Part shown: piece after piece, positions 1 to 9,500 of the stretch | How the letters are laid out: the number at the start of each line of letters is the position of its first letter | How positions within the stretch are numbered: position 1 is the first letter of the stretch | Position numbers and translations under genes: made by a program | The notes under the pieces: model-generated | What the model saw: the letters and a program-made list of their open reading frames with translations, nothing else | Databases searched by the model: none | Told to the model about the DNA's origin: nothing | Source of the DNA: Salvia splendens | Taxonomy: Eukaryota; Streptophyta; Magnoliopsida; Lamiales; Lamiaceae | Assembly: GCF_004379255.2 (NCBI RefSeq) | Contig: NC_056040.1 | Coordinates: 35,513,779 to 35,577,778 of the forward strand | DNA length: 64,000 nt | Direction of reading: 5' to 3'

Positions 1-1331
1 GCTCCGGTCATGCCTAGAAGATTATGAGAAGGTGTCAGGGCAACAAATCAATCTCTCAAAGAGCAACTTCTACATTGCCGATTGTCATGAAGAGAGTGCT
101 AATCTCATACAATCCGAGGGAGGTTTCTCACAAGGTACCTTTCCTTTCCCCTACCTAGGGGTTCCTATTTATCGTGGCATCAAACGAACAGATATGTTTA
201 TGTTCCTTCGGGAAAAGATAGCAGCACGAATCTCCGGATGGACTCACCGTCACCTATCCTTTTGAGGAAGGCTTACACTTATCAAGAGCACACTAGAGGC
301 GGTACCTCTTCACATTTTCCAGGCCATTGAGCCCACGGCCGGGGTGCTCAAACTTTTTGATCAACAATTGGCACGCTTCTTTTGGGGCTCGACCAATGAG
401 AGAAAAAAGACACATTGGATTGGTTGGGATCAAATTTGTAGGCCGACTGCCGAGGGGGGGCTAGGAATCCGCAAATTCAAAGAGGTCCTCCGAGCCTTCA
501 ACATCAAGCTATGGTGGCGCTTTCGTGAACAAAACTCTCTATGGGCCAAGTATATGAAGGCCAAATATTGTTTCAAGACCTCTCCCCTGGCGTCCCGTCC
601 AACAGGGAAAAACAGCCCGATGTGGAAGAGACTCCTGAGAGCGCGTGCCCAAGCCAATCCCTACATCAGATGGGTGGTTGGCCAAGGAGACATCTATTTC
701 TGGGATGACATATGGCTCGGAGACACGGCGCTTAGGGACCTTTCCATCGATGACCGAGGACCCCCGACTACCTTGGGGGCGGATTTCATTAGAGAAGGAG
801 CATGGGATGAGGCTAAGCTCCAGCTGCTCCAATACCAGGCTGGGATCTCGCAGCAGGTGATCACACACATCCTAGACACGCCAATCGTATCGGGGGAACC
901 GGATGTTCCGCGTTGGTCGCTATCCTGGCTCGGTGACTTTTCGGTGGCTTCTACTTGGGAAACGACCCGCGCAAGGAGACCGAAAATCCAGGGGCTGGAG
1001 GACATTTGGATGGCTGGCCTTACCAACTCAATAGCTATTTTCAATTGGAGACTGTTGTCGAACCAAATCCCGGTGGATTCTAAGCTACAATGGAGGAACA
1101 TCGAAATGGCGTCAAAGTGTCAATGCTGCCCCCACAGTCCACACACGGAGTCGCTCCAACACCTTTTTATTCAAGGGTGGGGAGCCTCTAGAGTATGGGG
1201 CGAGTTTGATGAATGGTTCGAGGGTTCGGCTTCTTCCATACGAATTAATGACACCATTCCGGAGAGGCTAGAAGTCTGGTCACGGAGGACCCATCTTCAA
1301 GACACAAAACACCTCTGCAGGTCCATACCTT
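1..1331 (+). pseudogene. LINE ORF2 fragment: RT end, connector and zf-RVT (L1p, copy 1)
   Basis: The reading starts in the RT region after YADD (SGQQINLSKSNFYIA, then FPYLGVPIYRGIKR) and runs through the thumb (ARFFWGSTNE, IYFWDDIWLG) into a zf-RVT-like domain (FNWRLLSNQIPVDSKLQW, KCQCCPHSPHTESLQHLF). A TGA near 264 interrupts HLSF/GRLTLIKS, so it is dead. The ORF ends at 1331 where the poly(T) of minus-strand element B1 begins. The matching downstream half, with RNase H, is at 22332-23162 on the far side of the nested insertions. The usual ORF2 length in this family is about 1386 aa. Endonuclease and RT motifs lie left of the window. Confidence 0.88.
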
Positions 1332-2393
1332 TTTTTTTATTATTCAAACACACCCCAAAGGGCGGAGGGTTGAGGCGGACCCACACCTGTGCATTACCAA
1401 AACCATTGGTTACAAACAAACATACACCGAGTCGCCCAAAAGTGACGACTCGCCAAGGCATGACAAATTAGAGTACAACGAGGGCCTCCCTAACAACTAG
1501 AGGTGGTCATCGATATACTCTCAAAATCCAATTAACATTTGATACAACCTTTGCATCCCCAACACTTCTGTCCATCACCTAGCTAAGGCCCGCAATAGGG
1601 ATACCTCCGCTAGGTACATGCCCTCCTGGATCAAGGTCCTCGATGTGGCCCTCTATCTCCCGGTTGGGGCGCCCACATGCGACACTCATGGAGCTAAAGC
1701 TCGCGTCATTCGCACCCGATGGGACACTCCCAAATGTCACCGTAGCAACATTCTCCTTCAAATGCCAATCATCCACGTGTGGAGCCTTGGTGTGCATATG
1801 CCCTCATGCACTTTTCCTTTCCTCCTCCTCGACACCAATTGGAAGCCATCCTCATCCACATTTGGGTGACTCCTACTAGCCACTCTTGACTTCGACGATC
1901 CCGCAGCCAATGTACCCTCGATGTACTCCGCGTGGTTGTTACAATCTTTGGACTTCTCCAACTGTCCAATGGACGATGGAGTGCCATTCGCCTTTGGGCG
2001 CCACTCACGGTGGATGATCTTGGCGGCATGGCTTGAAAGGTTCTCCTTGTATGATTCTCGGCGACCCTTGTCTCTACCCCAAGACTTCCTTCCCGCTGCA
2101 TGGCAATCCTCTTTCTCATGCCCAACATGTTTACAATTATCACAAAACAATGGAATACGGTCCCATGCCACTTTGTACCTCGAGTCTTTGCCTCGGATAT
2201 TAAGGATGATCTCTTCCGTCGGGGGAGTAGAGATGTCAATCTCTACGCAAATCCTTGCGAAGGAGAGTCGGCTTTGATGAATTGTGGCATGATCGTCGGC
2301 TTGTAGTGGCTTGCCAAGGAGCTTACCGATTGCCAAGAGGGCCGATTCCTCATAGAGATGAGCCGGTATACCTAATATGTTACACCACACGGC
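1332..2393 (-). pseudogene. B element (ORF1-only half-LINE) 3' half, copy B1
   Basis: Read on the minus strand this is the C-terminal half of a LINE-type ORF1: VWCNILGIPAHLYEESALLAIGK (DUF4283-like end), RLSFARICVEIDI, then a zinc knuckle CDNCKHVGHEKEDC fitting C-x2-C-x4-H-x4-C. A one-base frameshift near 1797 separates the knuckle frame from the tail that ends GGIPIAGLS at 1579. A 3'UTR of about 240 bp and a poly(A) (plus-strand T run from about 1330) follow directly, with no ORF2. The 17-base target site CTGCAGGTCCATACCTT lies at 1315-1331. The upstream half is absent because the duplicated unit continues into a plus-strand LINE at 2413. Confidence 0.85.
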
Positions 2394-2412
2394 AACAATT
2401 GGCGACTCAAAG

Positions 2413-3235
2413 GCTCTCTAAACACAACTCCCTATTGTCCCGCCTTGTAACACCGTTCCCAACCACCGCCGCCCTCTTCAACTCAAGGTCTTCACCCTCG
2501 CTTCCCTCCCCTCCACTCCGACCACAACCCACGGCCTTCTTTCAACCCTCACGACCCTAAACGCTGCCGGCCTCCGCCTTTGTGTCGGATCTTACACCGT
2601 CACCTTCGCTTCCCCCCGACCACGCTGGTGACTTGGCACACGCTCGGCCATGCCGGACCATCCGCCGGACACATCGCCGGGGCCCGAGGAACCTCGTACC
2701 ATCTCGGACCAGCGCATGGTCTTTCGATCGGCCGAGGACCCCATCCCTAATCCTCCGAGCAAGAAGAGGAAAGCAAAAAGCCACAAAACTCAAAATGAGG
2801 AAAAGTACGCCGGCTCCTCCAACTAAAGGAAATGGTCGGAAAAGGTTTGTTCTTTCACCCCTTCCGGAGGACAAACAACCTTGGAAGAGGCTCGAGTTCG
2901 GGTCGGAATACTCGTCACCACCCGGGAGCCCTAAGTGCAAAGGGACCATCTTTCCAGGGAGCCCGCCGAGTGATAAAGGGGACAACGGCCGGCGGGATGA
3001 AGTAGAAAGTGCTTCGGGCACCAAGGAATGCCAATTGGCCATTGCCAATGCGGTTCTATCGACCATGGCCTCCAAAAATCAAAATTCCGACCAGGTTGCC
3101 GGAGCGGCCGCCGGCGACGACCATGCCATCGAAGAGGAGGACGTGACGCCTCCGGATCATGACAAACCTAAAGTACATGCGGCAGCAAAAGCAAAAGACT
3201 CATTGGAAGTAGTGGAAGTCAACTTACCCGAATTG
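2413..3235 (+). pseudogene. LINE 5'UTR and ORF1 N-terminal fragment (copy 1 of L2)
   Basis: The 5'UTR begins after the target-site sequence AACAATTGGCGACTCAAAG at 2394-2412. The ORF1 start is taken at the ATG near 2651 (MPDHPPDT), because the MPDxPP/MGxPPD start and the downstream ISDQRMVFRSAED block recur in other copies. A frameshift follows, then the conserved basic block RKSTPAPPTKGNGRKRF and PEDKQPWKRLEFG. At 3235/3236 the frame runs directly into LINE ORF2 (LEISHLAYADD), making a 331-codon ORF at 2582-3577. That fusion is the tandem-duplication junction, not a designed fusion gene. Confidence 0.82.
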
Positions 3236-4643
3236 TGCTTGGAGATCAGTCATCTTGCCTACGCCGACGATATCATCATCTTTACCCAAGCGGTGACCAC
3301 TCCCCTTAGGCGGCTCCGGTCATGCCTAGAAGATTATGAGAAGGTGTCAGGGCAACAAATCAATCTCTCAAAGAGCAACTTCTACATTGCCGATTGTCAT
3401 GAAGAGAGTGCTAATCTCATACAATCCGAGGGAGGTTTCTCACAAGGTACCTTTCCTTTCCTCTACCTAGGGGTTCCTATTTATCGTGGCATCAAACGAA
3501 CAGATATGTTTATGTTCCTTCGGGAAAAGATAGCAGCACGAATCTCCGGATGGGCTCACCGTCACCTATCCTTTTGAGGATGGCTTACACTTATCAAGAG
3601 CACACTAGAGGCGGTACCTCTTCACATTTTCCAGGCCATTGAGCCCACGACCGGGGCGCTCAAACTTTTTGATCAACAATTGGCACGCTTCTTTTGGGGC
3701 TCGACCAATGAGAGAAAAATGATACATTGGATTGGTTGGGATCAAATTTGTAGGCCGACTGCCGAGGGGGGGCTAGGAATCCACAAATTCAAAGAGGTCC
3801 TCCGAGCCTTCAACATCAAGCTATGGTGGCGCTTTCGTGAACAAAACTCTCTATGGGCCAAGTATATGAAGGCCAAATATTGTTTCAAGACCTCTCCCCT
3901 GGCGTCCCGTCCAACAGGGAAAAACAGCCCGACGTGGAAGAGACTCCTGAGAGCGCGTGCCCAAGCCAATCCCTACATCAGATGGGTGGTTGGCCAAGGA
4001 GACATCTATTTCTGGGATGACATATGGCTCGGAGACACGGCGCTTAGAGACCTTTCCATCGATGACCGAGGACCCCCGACTACCTTGGGGGCGGATTTCA
4101 TAAGAGAAGGAGCATGGGACGAGGCTAAGCTCCAGCTGCTCCAATACCAGGCTGGGATCTCGCAGCAGGTGATCACACACATCCTAGACACGCCAATCGT
4201 ATCGGGGGAACCGAATGTTCCTCGTTGGTCGCTATCCTGGCTTGGTGACTTTTCGGTGTCTTCTACTTGGGAAACGACCCGCGCAAGGAGGCCGAAAATC
4301 CAGGGGCTGGAGGACATTTGGATGGCTGGCCTTACCAACTCAATAGCAATTTTCAATTGGAGAATGTTGTCGAACCAAATCCCGGTGGATTCTAAGCTAC
4401 AATGGAGGAACATCGAAATGGCGTCAAAGTGTCAATGCTGCCCCCACAGTCCACACACGGAGTCGCTCCAACTCCTTTTTATTCAAGGGTGGGGAGCCTC
4501 TAGAGTATGGGGCGAGTTTGATGAATGGTTCGAGGGTTCGGCTTCTTCCATACGAATTAATGACACCATTCCGGAGAGGCTAGAAGTCTGGTCACGGAGG
4601 ACCCATCTTCAAGACACAAAACACCTCTGCAGGTCCATACCTT
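3236..4643 (+). pseudogene. LINE ORF2 fragment from YADD to zf-RVT (L1p, copy 2)
   Basis: Contains the RT catalytic motif (LAYADDIIIF), GVPIYRGIKR, a TGA at about 3575-3577 shared with copy 1, then ARFFWGSTNE, IYFWDDIWLG and the zf-RVT-like cysteines (CQCCPHSP). It is cut at 4643 by B2, whose target site CTGCAGGTCCATACCTT is at 4627-4643 and again at 22315-22331. The continuation of this ORF2 (YLILWFIWAERNRSRH and RNase H) starts at 22332. This is a dead autonomous-family LINE acting as the outer host for B2. Confidence 0.88.
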
Positions 4644-5126
4644 TTTTTTTTATTATTCAAACACACCCCAAAGGGCGGAGGGTTGAGGCGGACCCACACC
4701 TGTGCATTACCAAAACCATTGGTTACAAACAAACATACACCGAGTCGCCCAAAAGTGACGACTCGCCAAGGCATGACAAATTAGAGTACAACGAGGGCCT
4801 CCCTAACAACTAGAGGTGGTCATCGATATACTCTCAAAATCCAATTAACATTTGATACAACCTTTGTATCCCCAACACTTCTGTCCATCACCTAGCTAAG
4901 GCCCGCAATAGGGATACCTCCGCTAGGAACATGCCCTCCTAGATCAAGGTCCTCGATGTGGCCCTCTATCTCCCGGTTGGGGCGCCCACATGCGACACTC
5001 ATGGAGCTAAAGCTCGCGTCATTCGCACCCGATGGGACACTCCCAAATGTCACCGTAGCAACATTCTCCTTCAAATGCCAATCATCCACGTGTGGAGCCT
5101 TGGTGTGCATATGCCCTCATGCACTT
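4644..5126 (-). pseudogene. B2 part 3: ORF1 C-terminus, 3'UTR and poly(A)
   Basis: The minus strand reads HVDDWHLKENVATVTFGS to GGIPIAGLS and stops at 4892; the 3'UTR and T run follow down to 4644. It is nearly identical to 1332-1811. The piece is broken at 5126 by the insertion of LINE A1. Confidence 0.85.
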
Positions 5127-5337
5127 CCAAAGGCGGAGGGTTCGTGGGTCCCTCATCCCTATAATTCCAAAGGCGGTAATTACAAGGCGTGGCCACACCC
5201 AAAAGTGGTGTGCCGTAACAAATCAAGAGTAGTATGCGGTCCAATCCCACAAGGTTCGGACCTCATCATACTCTTTTCCAAAATACAATTAACCAAAAAG
5301 CTAGTCACTATTGTCTCCCATCGTCTCATTATCAACT

Positions 5338-8300
5338 TTAATGCCCGTTCCCGTCAAGGTATCGGATGTGCGACACTCCCATCTCGTCCAATCTAACCAA
5401 GTCCAACAGTTCTCTCGGTGCTGAGTTGTAGTGCATTCGTAGACCACTGTCTTGGACTAGCCCCATTTTCGCAAGGAAATCCGCCGCTTTGTTCCCCTCC
5501 CTGTGTATGAAGGTGGCTCGGAATTTGAGTTGGCGTTTATGAAGGGTTAGTTGCGCCACCGCTTGCCGGGCGAGTGCCGGCCCCCATCCAGTCCCATTGA
5601 CCAATTTGATTGCTTGCTCTGCATCGGACTCAATCCAGATTGGTAGGGCGAGTTCTTTGGCTATATTTAGCCCGTGGAGCATGGCCAACAGCTCCGCCTC
5701 TAACGCCGAGTGTGCTTCTAGGGGTGTGCTGAAGGCGACGAGCATCTTACCCAAGTGGTCTCGAATAATCCCTCCAGCCCCTGTTCTACCGTTCGCTTCA
5801 TTGTAGGAGCCATCTGTGTTGAGCTTTATCCACGGCTGGTCCGGGGGGTTCCATTTGATTGCCATGGCTAGGGGTAGCGCCCTGATTGCCGCCGCTTGAG
5901 GAATGTTGATTCCAAGTTTAACTCCCTTCCAATGTTTCGGCTTCAAGCTTCCATTGGACATAGCATTCCGAATGAACATGTGGACCTGCCATACCACGTT
6001 TTGTGGTTTAAACTGTGTGCCTTGGTGGCGACTCCTGTTTCTCTCCGACCAGATAAACCACAGAATGAGGTATGGAGTGGCTCGGCTAAGATGTTTCTTG
6101 TTCGGCTGTTGGTACCTTCGCGCCCACACTTCGATTCTCGTAGGGATTGTATCATTGATATGGATGCGGGGGAACGGGCCTGTGAACCAACCGTCAAACT
6201 CACTCCATACTCTGCGAGCTCCATGTCCCTGGATGAAGAGGTGTTGGAGGGACTCGGTATTCGGTCGGTGGGGGCAGCATTGGCACTTAGAGGCTAGCTC
6301 AATCTCCCGCCACTGAAGCTTCGTGTCAACCGGCACCCGATTGGAGAGAAGCCTCCAGATAAAGATGGCTATTGAGTTGGTGAGGCCTGCCTTCCAAACG
6401 TCCCCCAAACCTTGGATGATCGGGTTTCGCCCTCGAAGTGTGTCCCATGTCGAAGCCACCGTGAATTCCCCATGTTTAGAGAGGTTCCACCTCAGGATAT
6501 CCTGTTCATCATGGAGGATCGGTGTATTAATGATGCCATCGATAACATGCTGAGGGAGGCCGGCCTGATTGTGAAGAAGCTGAAGCTTGGGCACATCCCA
6601 GCCCCCATTAGTAATGAACTCCGAAACCCGGGTGGTTGGTCTTCCCCTATCATCAAGACTAAATTCCCTCAGAGGGCTATTGCCAAGCCAAATGTCATCC
6701 CAGAAGTAGATGTCCCCATGTCCCACTAGCCATCTCATGTGCGGTTGTGCGAGGGGCCATGCTCTTGAGAGCCTTCTCCACGTAGGGCTACTCCTGCTCG
6801 GCAGTCTCAAGGTGAGCGGTGTGGAGTTGGTGCAATATTTTGCCATCATGTATCTTGCCCAAAGGGAGTTTTGCTCCCGAAAGCGCCACCAAAGTTTGAT
6901 ATTGAAGGCGCGGAGGACCTCCATAGTTTTCCGGATCCCAAGGCCTCCTTCATCAGTGGGCCGACACATTTGTTCCCAACCAATCCAATGGGTCCGCTTC
7001 TTCTCATTCGTAGACCCCCAAAAGAATCGGGCCATTTGTTGATCAAGTTGCTTAAGGGTACCGGCCGTGGGCTCGACGGCTTGGAAGATGTGTAAGGGGA
7101 TCGCTTCAAGGGTGCTCTTAATCAACGTAAGCCTTCCTCCAAAGGATAGGTGACGGTGTGCCCATCCTGAGATCCTTCTTGCAATCTTTTCTCGTAGGAA
7201 GAGGAACATGTCCGTGCGTTTGACACCACGATAGATAGGTACTCCGAGGTAGAGGAAGGGGAAAACCCCTCTAGTGAAGCCCCCTTCCGCCTGGATCGAG
7301 TTTGCCCAATGCCCATGGGCCTCGGCAATATAGAAATTACTCTTAGCAAGGCTGACTTGTTGGCCGGAGACTCTTTCATACTTTTCAAGACAAGCTCTTA
7401 GCCGGCGCATAGGATTTGCCGCCGCTTGGGTGAAGATGATAATGTCGTCCGCATAGGCTAGATGGCTGATCTCCATACATCTCCGGGAGGCTTTGTACGT
7501 CATGTCCTTTTGGCCGAGGATGAGCTTATCTAATGCTCGGGACAGGTATTCCGCAGCGATCACGAACAGAGCGGGGGAGATCGGATCTCCTTGCCGAAGT
7601 CCACGAGTTGATCTAAAGAAGCCCGCGGGTGCCCCGTTAACAAGGACCGAGAACCAGCAATACCCAATACACCTCTCCATAAGTGAAATCCATGAATCCG
7701 GGAATCCCATACGGCGTAAAACTTTGAAGAGGAAGGGCCATTGGACCCTATCATAGGCTTTAGCCATGTCAATCTTTACTGCCACATTAGGCGCTGGGGA
7801 GCATCTAGCAAGCTCATGGAACATTTCTTGAGCCAGAAGTGCGTTGTCGTTAAGGAGCCGACCTTTGACAAAACCACTTTGGTTTGGGGAGATGACCTGT
7901 GGGAGGAAAGGAGAGAGTCGAGAGGTGAGTACCTTGGTAATGATCTTGTTTAAAACATTGCAGAGACTGATGGGTCGGTAGTCGGTCCATGACTCCGGCG
8001 ATGCCTTCTTTGGGATAAGGACAATGCTTGTGGCCGTGATGCTCCTTGGCAGGAAGGCCCCTCTGAAGAACTGTCTGATTGCTTCCACTACCTCCGGCCC
8101 CACAATGGACCAGCAGGCTTGATAGAAGGTGGCCGAGAAGCCATCAGGTCCGGGTGCACTATCTCCGGAAATGCAAAAGGTGGCACTCCTGACCTCGTCC
8201 GCACTTGGAGCATCTGCGATGTCAACGAACTGCTCGGCTGAGTGGACCTGCTGGATTAGGTCGAGGTCTGGGTCTTCAAGTGTCGGATTGTTGGGGGCAA

Positions 8301-9498
8301 GGAGTTGTTGGAAGAACTCCACTGCGGACTTTTTAATCTCGGCTTCCTCGGTGAGCTCCTGCCCATTGACACGAATTGAATGGATGCGGAGACGGACCCT
8401 CTTTTGTTTCACCCAGCTTTGATAGAACCGGGTATTTTTGTCTCCCTCGGCAAGCCACCTCAAAGCTGCCTTCTGTCGCCAAAAATCTTCTTCCATTCTC
8501 AGCAAAAGGATGTACTCGGCAATGTGTTTGTTGATCGCTGTCCTGTGCTCCGGAGTCGGCCTTGCCTCGAAACTAGATTGGGCCAGAGCAATTTCTTCCT
8601 CCTTTTCCTTTAGATTAGCATGGATGTTCCCAAAGACCTCTTTGTTCCACTCCTTAAGGGCCTTTTTAACTCTGGCCTGCTTGATTTGAATATTTAGGAT
8701 TCCACCCGCCCCCGTGGGTTCCTCCCATGCTTTTTGCACTACGGCCATGAATCCTTCATGTCGGATCCACATGTTCTGGAACCTGAATGCCTTGGCTCCA
8801 GCGGATGTGTTCATCTTCGTGCACCTGACAAGAATTGGTCCATGGTCCGAGGCAACCCGGGGGAGATTCGTAACCCGAGTAGCCTCGAAGGTCTTAGTCC
8901 AATCCTCACTGACAAGCACTCTATCCAACCTTTCAAAGAGGCCATTCTTGGCCCAAGTGAATGCCGCTCCATCAAAACCAGGATCAAGCAGCCTACAGTC
9001 TTCCGTTGCCTCCGCAAAATCAACCATCTCGGCTTGCCGGTTAGTATCACTTCCGACTCTGTCTTGGTGTGATAGAATGGTGTTGAAATCGCCACCGATG
9101 ATCCAAGGTGTTCCCTCGAGAGGCCCGGCAATCTCTCTCATCTTGTCCCATAATTGATGTCGTTCAGCCCTTGTACATTTGGCGTACACGGCTGAAATGG
9201 CCACCGGCCTAGCAAGGCGGTGGGACTTGAGGTAACCGTGAAGGATTTGTTCCGAGTCATTCTCAATATCAAAAGTGGACCCCTCTTCCGCGAACATCCA
9301 AATCTTCCCGTTCGTGTTCGAACCAATGAAGGGCAGCCCCAAGGCCTTAGAGAATCGGTCCGGGTCCGGGTGTGTGAGCGGTTCCATTATTGCAAGAAAT
9401 AAAACATTATGACAATCAATAAGTCTTTTTAGAACGTTTTGAGTGGGCGCATTCGCAATCCCCCTCACGTTCCAAAACATGAAATTGTACGACATCAT
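5338..9498 (-). CDS. LINE ORF2 polyprotein: endonuclease, reverse transcriptase, zf-RVT, RNase H
   Basis: An uninterrupted 1386-aa ORF2 of the plant L1 type, which would nick the target and copy its own mRNA by target-primed reverse transcription. The APE-like endonuclease (residues about 1-225) shows FWNVRGIAN, AIMEP, IGGDFNTIL and SDHGPILV. The RT shows DYRPISLCNV, NQSGFVKGR, KIDMAKAYDRVQW near 574, GLRQGDPISPALF and YADD near 683. The zf-RVT-like part (about 1040-1095) has CQCCPHRPNTESLQHLF. The C-terminal RNase H has NTDGSY near 1228, ALEAELLA, IESDAEQA and HREGNKAADFLA near 1333, so the acidic residues look present. The start is the first ATG of ATGATG, overlapping the ORF1 stop. I see no inactivating change; activity is inference. 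Confidence 0.93.
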   Translation of the reverse strand: MMSYNFMFWNVRGIANAPTQNVLKRLIDCHNVLFLAIMEPLTHPDPDRFSKALGLPFIGSNTNGKIWMFAEEGSTFDIENDSEQILHGYLKSHRLARPVAISAVYAKCTRAERHQLWDKMREIAGPLEGTPWIIGGDFNTILSHQDRVGSDTNRQAEMVDFAEATEDCRLLDPGFDGAAFTWAKNGLFERLDRVLVSEDWTKTFEATRVTNLPRVASDHGPILVRCTKMNTSAGAKAFRFQNMWIRHEGFMAVVQKAWEEPTGAGGILNIQIKQARVKKALKEWNKEVFGNIHANLKEKEEEIALAQSSFEARPTPEHRTAINKHIAEYILLLRMEEDFWRQKAALRWLAEGDKNTRFYQSWVKQKRVRLRIHSIRVNGQELTEEAEIKKSAVEFFQQLLAPNNPTLEDPDLDLIQQVHSAEQFVDIADAPSADEVRSATFCISGDSAPGPDGFSATFYQACWSIVGPEVVEAIRQFFRGAFLPRSITATSIVLIPKKASPESWTDYRPISLCNVLNKIITKVLTSRLSPFLPQVISPNQSGFVKGRLLNDNALLAQEMFHELARCSPAPNVAVKIDMAKAYDRVQWPFLFKVLRRMGFPDSWISLMERCIGYCWFSVLVNGAPAGFFRSTRGLRQGDPISPALFVIAAEYLSRALDKLILGQKDMTYKASRRCMEISHLAYADDIIIFTQAAANPMRRLRACLEKYERVSGQQVSLAKSNFYIAEAHGHWANSIQAEGGFTRGVFPFLYLGVPIYRGVKRTDMFLFLREKIARRISGWAHRHLSFGGRLTLIKSTLEAIPLHIFQAVEPTAGTLKQLDQQMARFFWGSTNEKKRTHWIGWEQMCRPTDEGGLGIRKTMEVLRAFNIKLWWRFREQNSLWARYMMAKYCTNSTPLTLRLPSRSSPTWRRLSRAWPLAQPHMRWLVGHGDIYFWDDIWLGNSPLREFSLDDRGRPTTRVSEFITNGGWDVPKLQLLHNQAGLPQHVIDGIINTPILHDEQDILRWNLSKHGEFTVASTWDTLRGRNPIIQGLGDVWKAGLTNSIAIFIWRLLSNRVPVDTKLQWREIELASKCQCCPHRPNTESLQHLFIQGHGARRVWSEFDGWFTGPFPRIHINDTIPTRIEVWARRYQQPNKKHLSRATPYLILWFIWSERNRSRHQGTQFKPQNVVWQVHMFIRNAMSNGSLKPKHWKGVKLGINIPQAAAIRALPLAMAIKWNPPDQPWIKLNTDGSYNEANGRTGAGGIIRDHLGKMLVAFSTPLEAHSALEAELLAMLHGLNIAKELALPIWIESDAEQAIKLVNGTGWGPALARQAVAQLTLHKRQLKFRATFIHREGNKAADFLAKMGLVQDSGLRMHYNSAPRELLDLVRLDEMGVSHIRYLDGNGH

Positions 9499-9500
9499 TA
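9496..9500 (-). promoter_or_regulatory. UAAUG stop-start overlap joining ORF1 to ORF2
   Basis: On the minus strand the ORF1 stop TAA (9500-9498) shares its last A with the ORF2 ATG (9498-9496), giving TAATGATG. This geometry is used for termination-reinitiation in some bicistronic LINEs (silkworm SART1 is the known case). The same TAATGATG is at 32526-32530 in A2 and, out of frame with decayed ORF1, at 16544-16548 in L2. Use as a coupling signal here is inference. Confidence 0.65.

Larger units (their letters stand above)
1..3235. repeat. Tandem duplication, copy 1 (about 3.3-kb unit, left edge outside window)
   Basis: Bases 1-1811 recur at 3313-5126 and bases 1800-3235 recur at 12999-14435, with scattered single-base differences of roughly 1-2 percent by eye. 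The unit holds LINE ORF2 from just upstream of YADD, the 3' half of B element B1, and the 5'UTR plus ORF1 N-terminus of a second LINE. The nested B insertion sits at the same base in both copies, so duplication came after the insertions. Copy 1 lacks the 7.9-kb LINE found in copy 2. Confidence 0.85.
3236..5126. repeat. Tandem duplication, copy 2, left part
   Basis: The second copy starts at 3236 with LINE ORF2 just before LEISHLAYADD and matches bases 1-1811 from 3313 on. It stops at 5126, where the 3' end of LINE A1 begins, and resumes at 13002. The sequence CCTCATGCACTT ends this part (5115-5126) and starts the next (13002-13013), as expected for a target-site duplication. Confidence 0.85.

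Noticed and set aside
2582..3577. A 331-codon ORF joining ORF1 and RT sequence, as a possible novel fusion gene
   Set aside because: The join is the boundary of the 3.3-kb tandem duplication and both parts are decayed LINE sequence.
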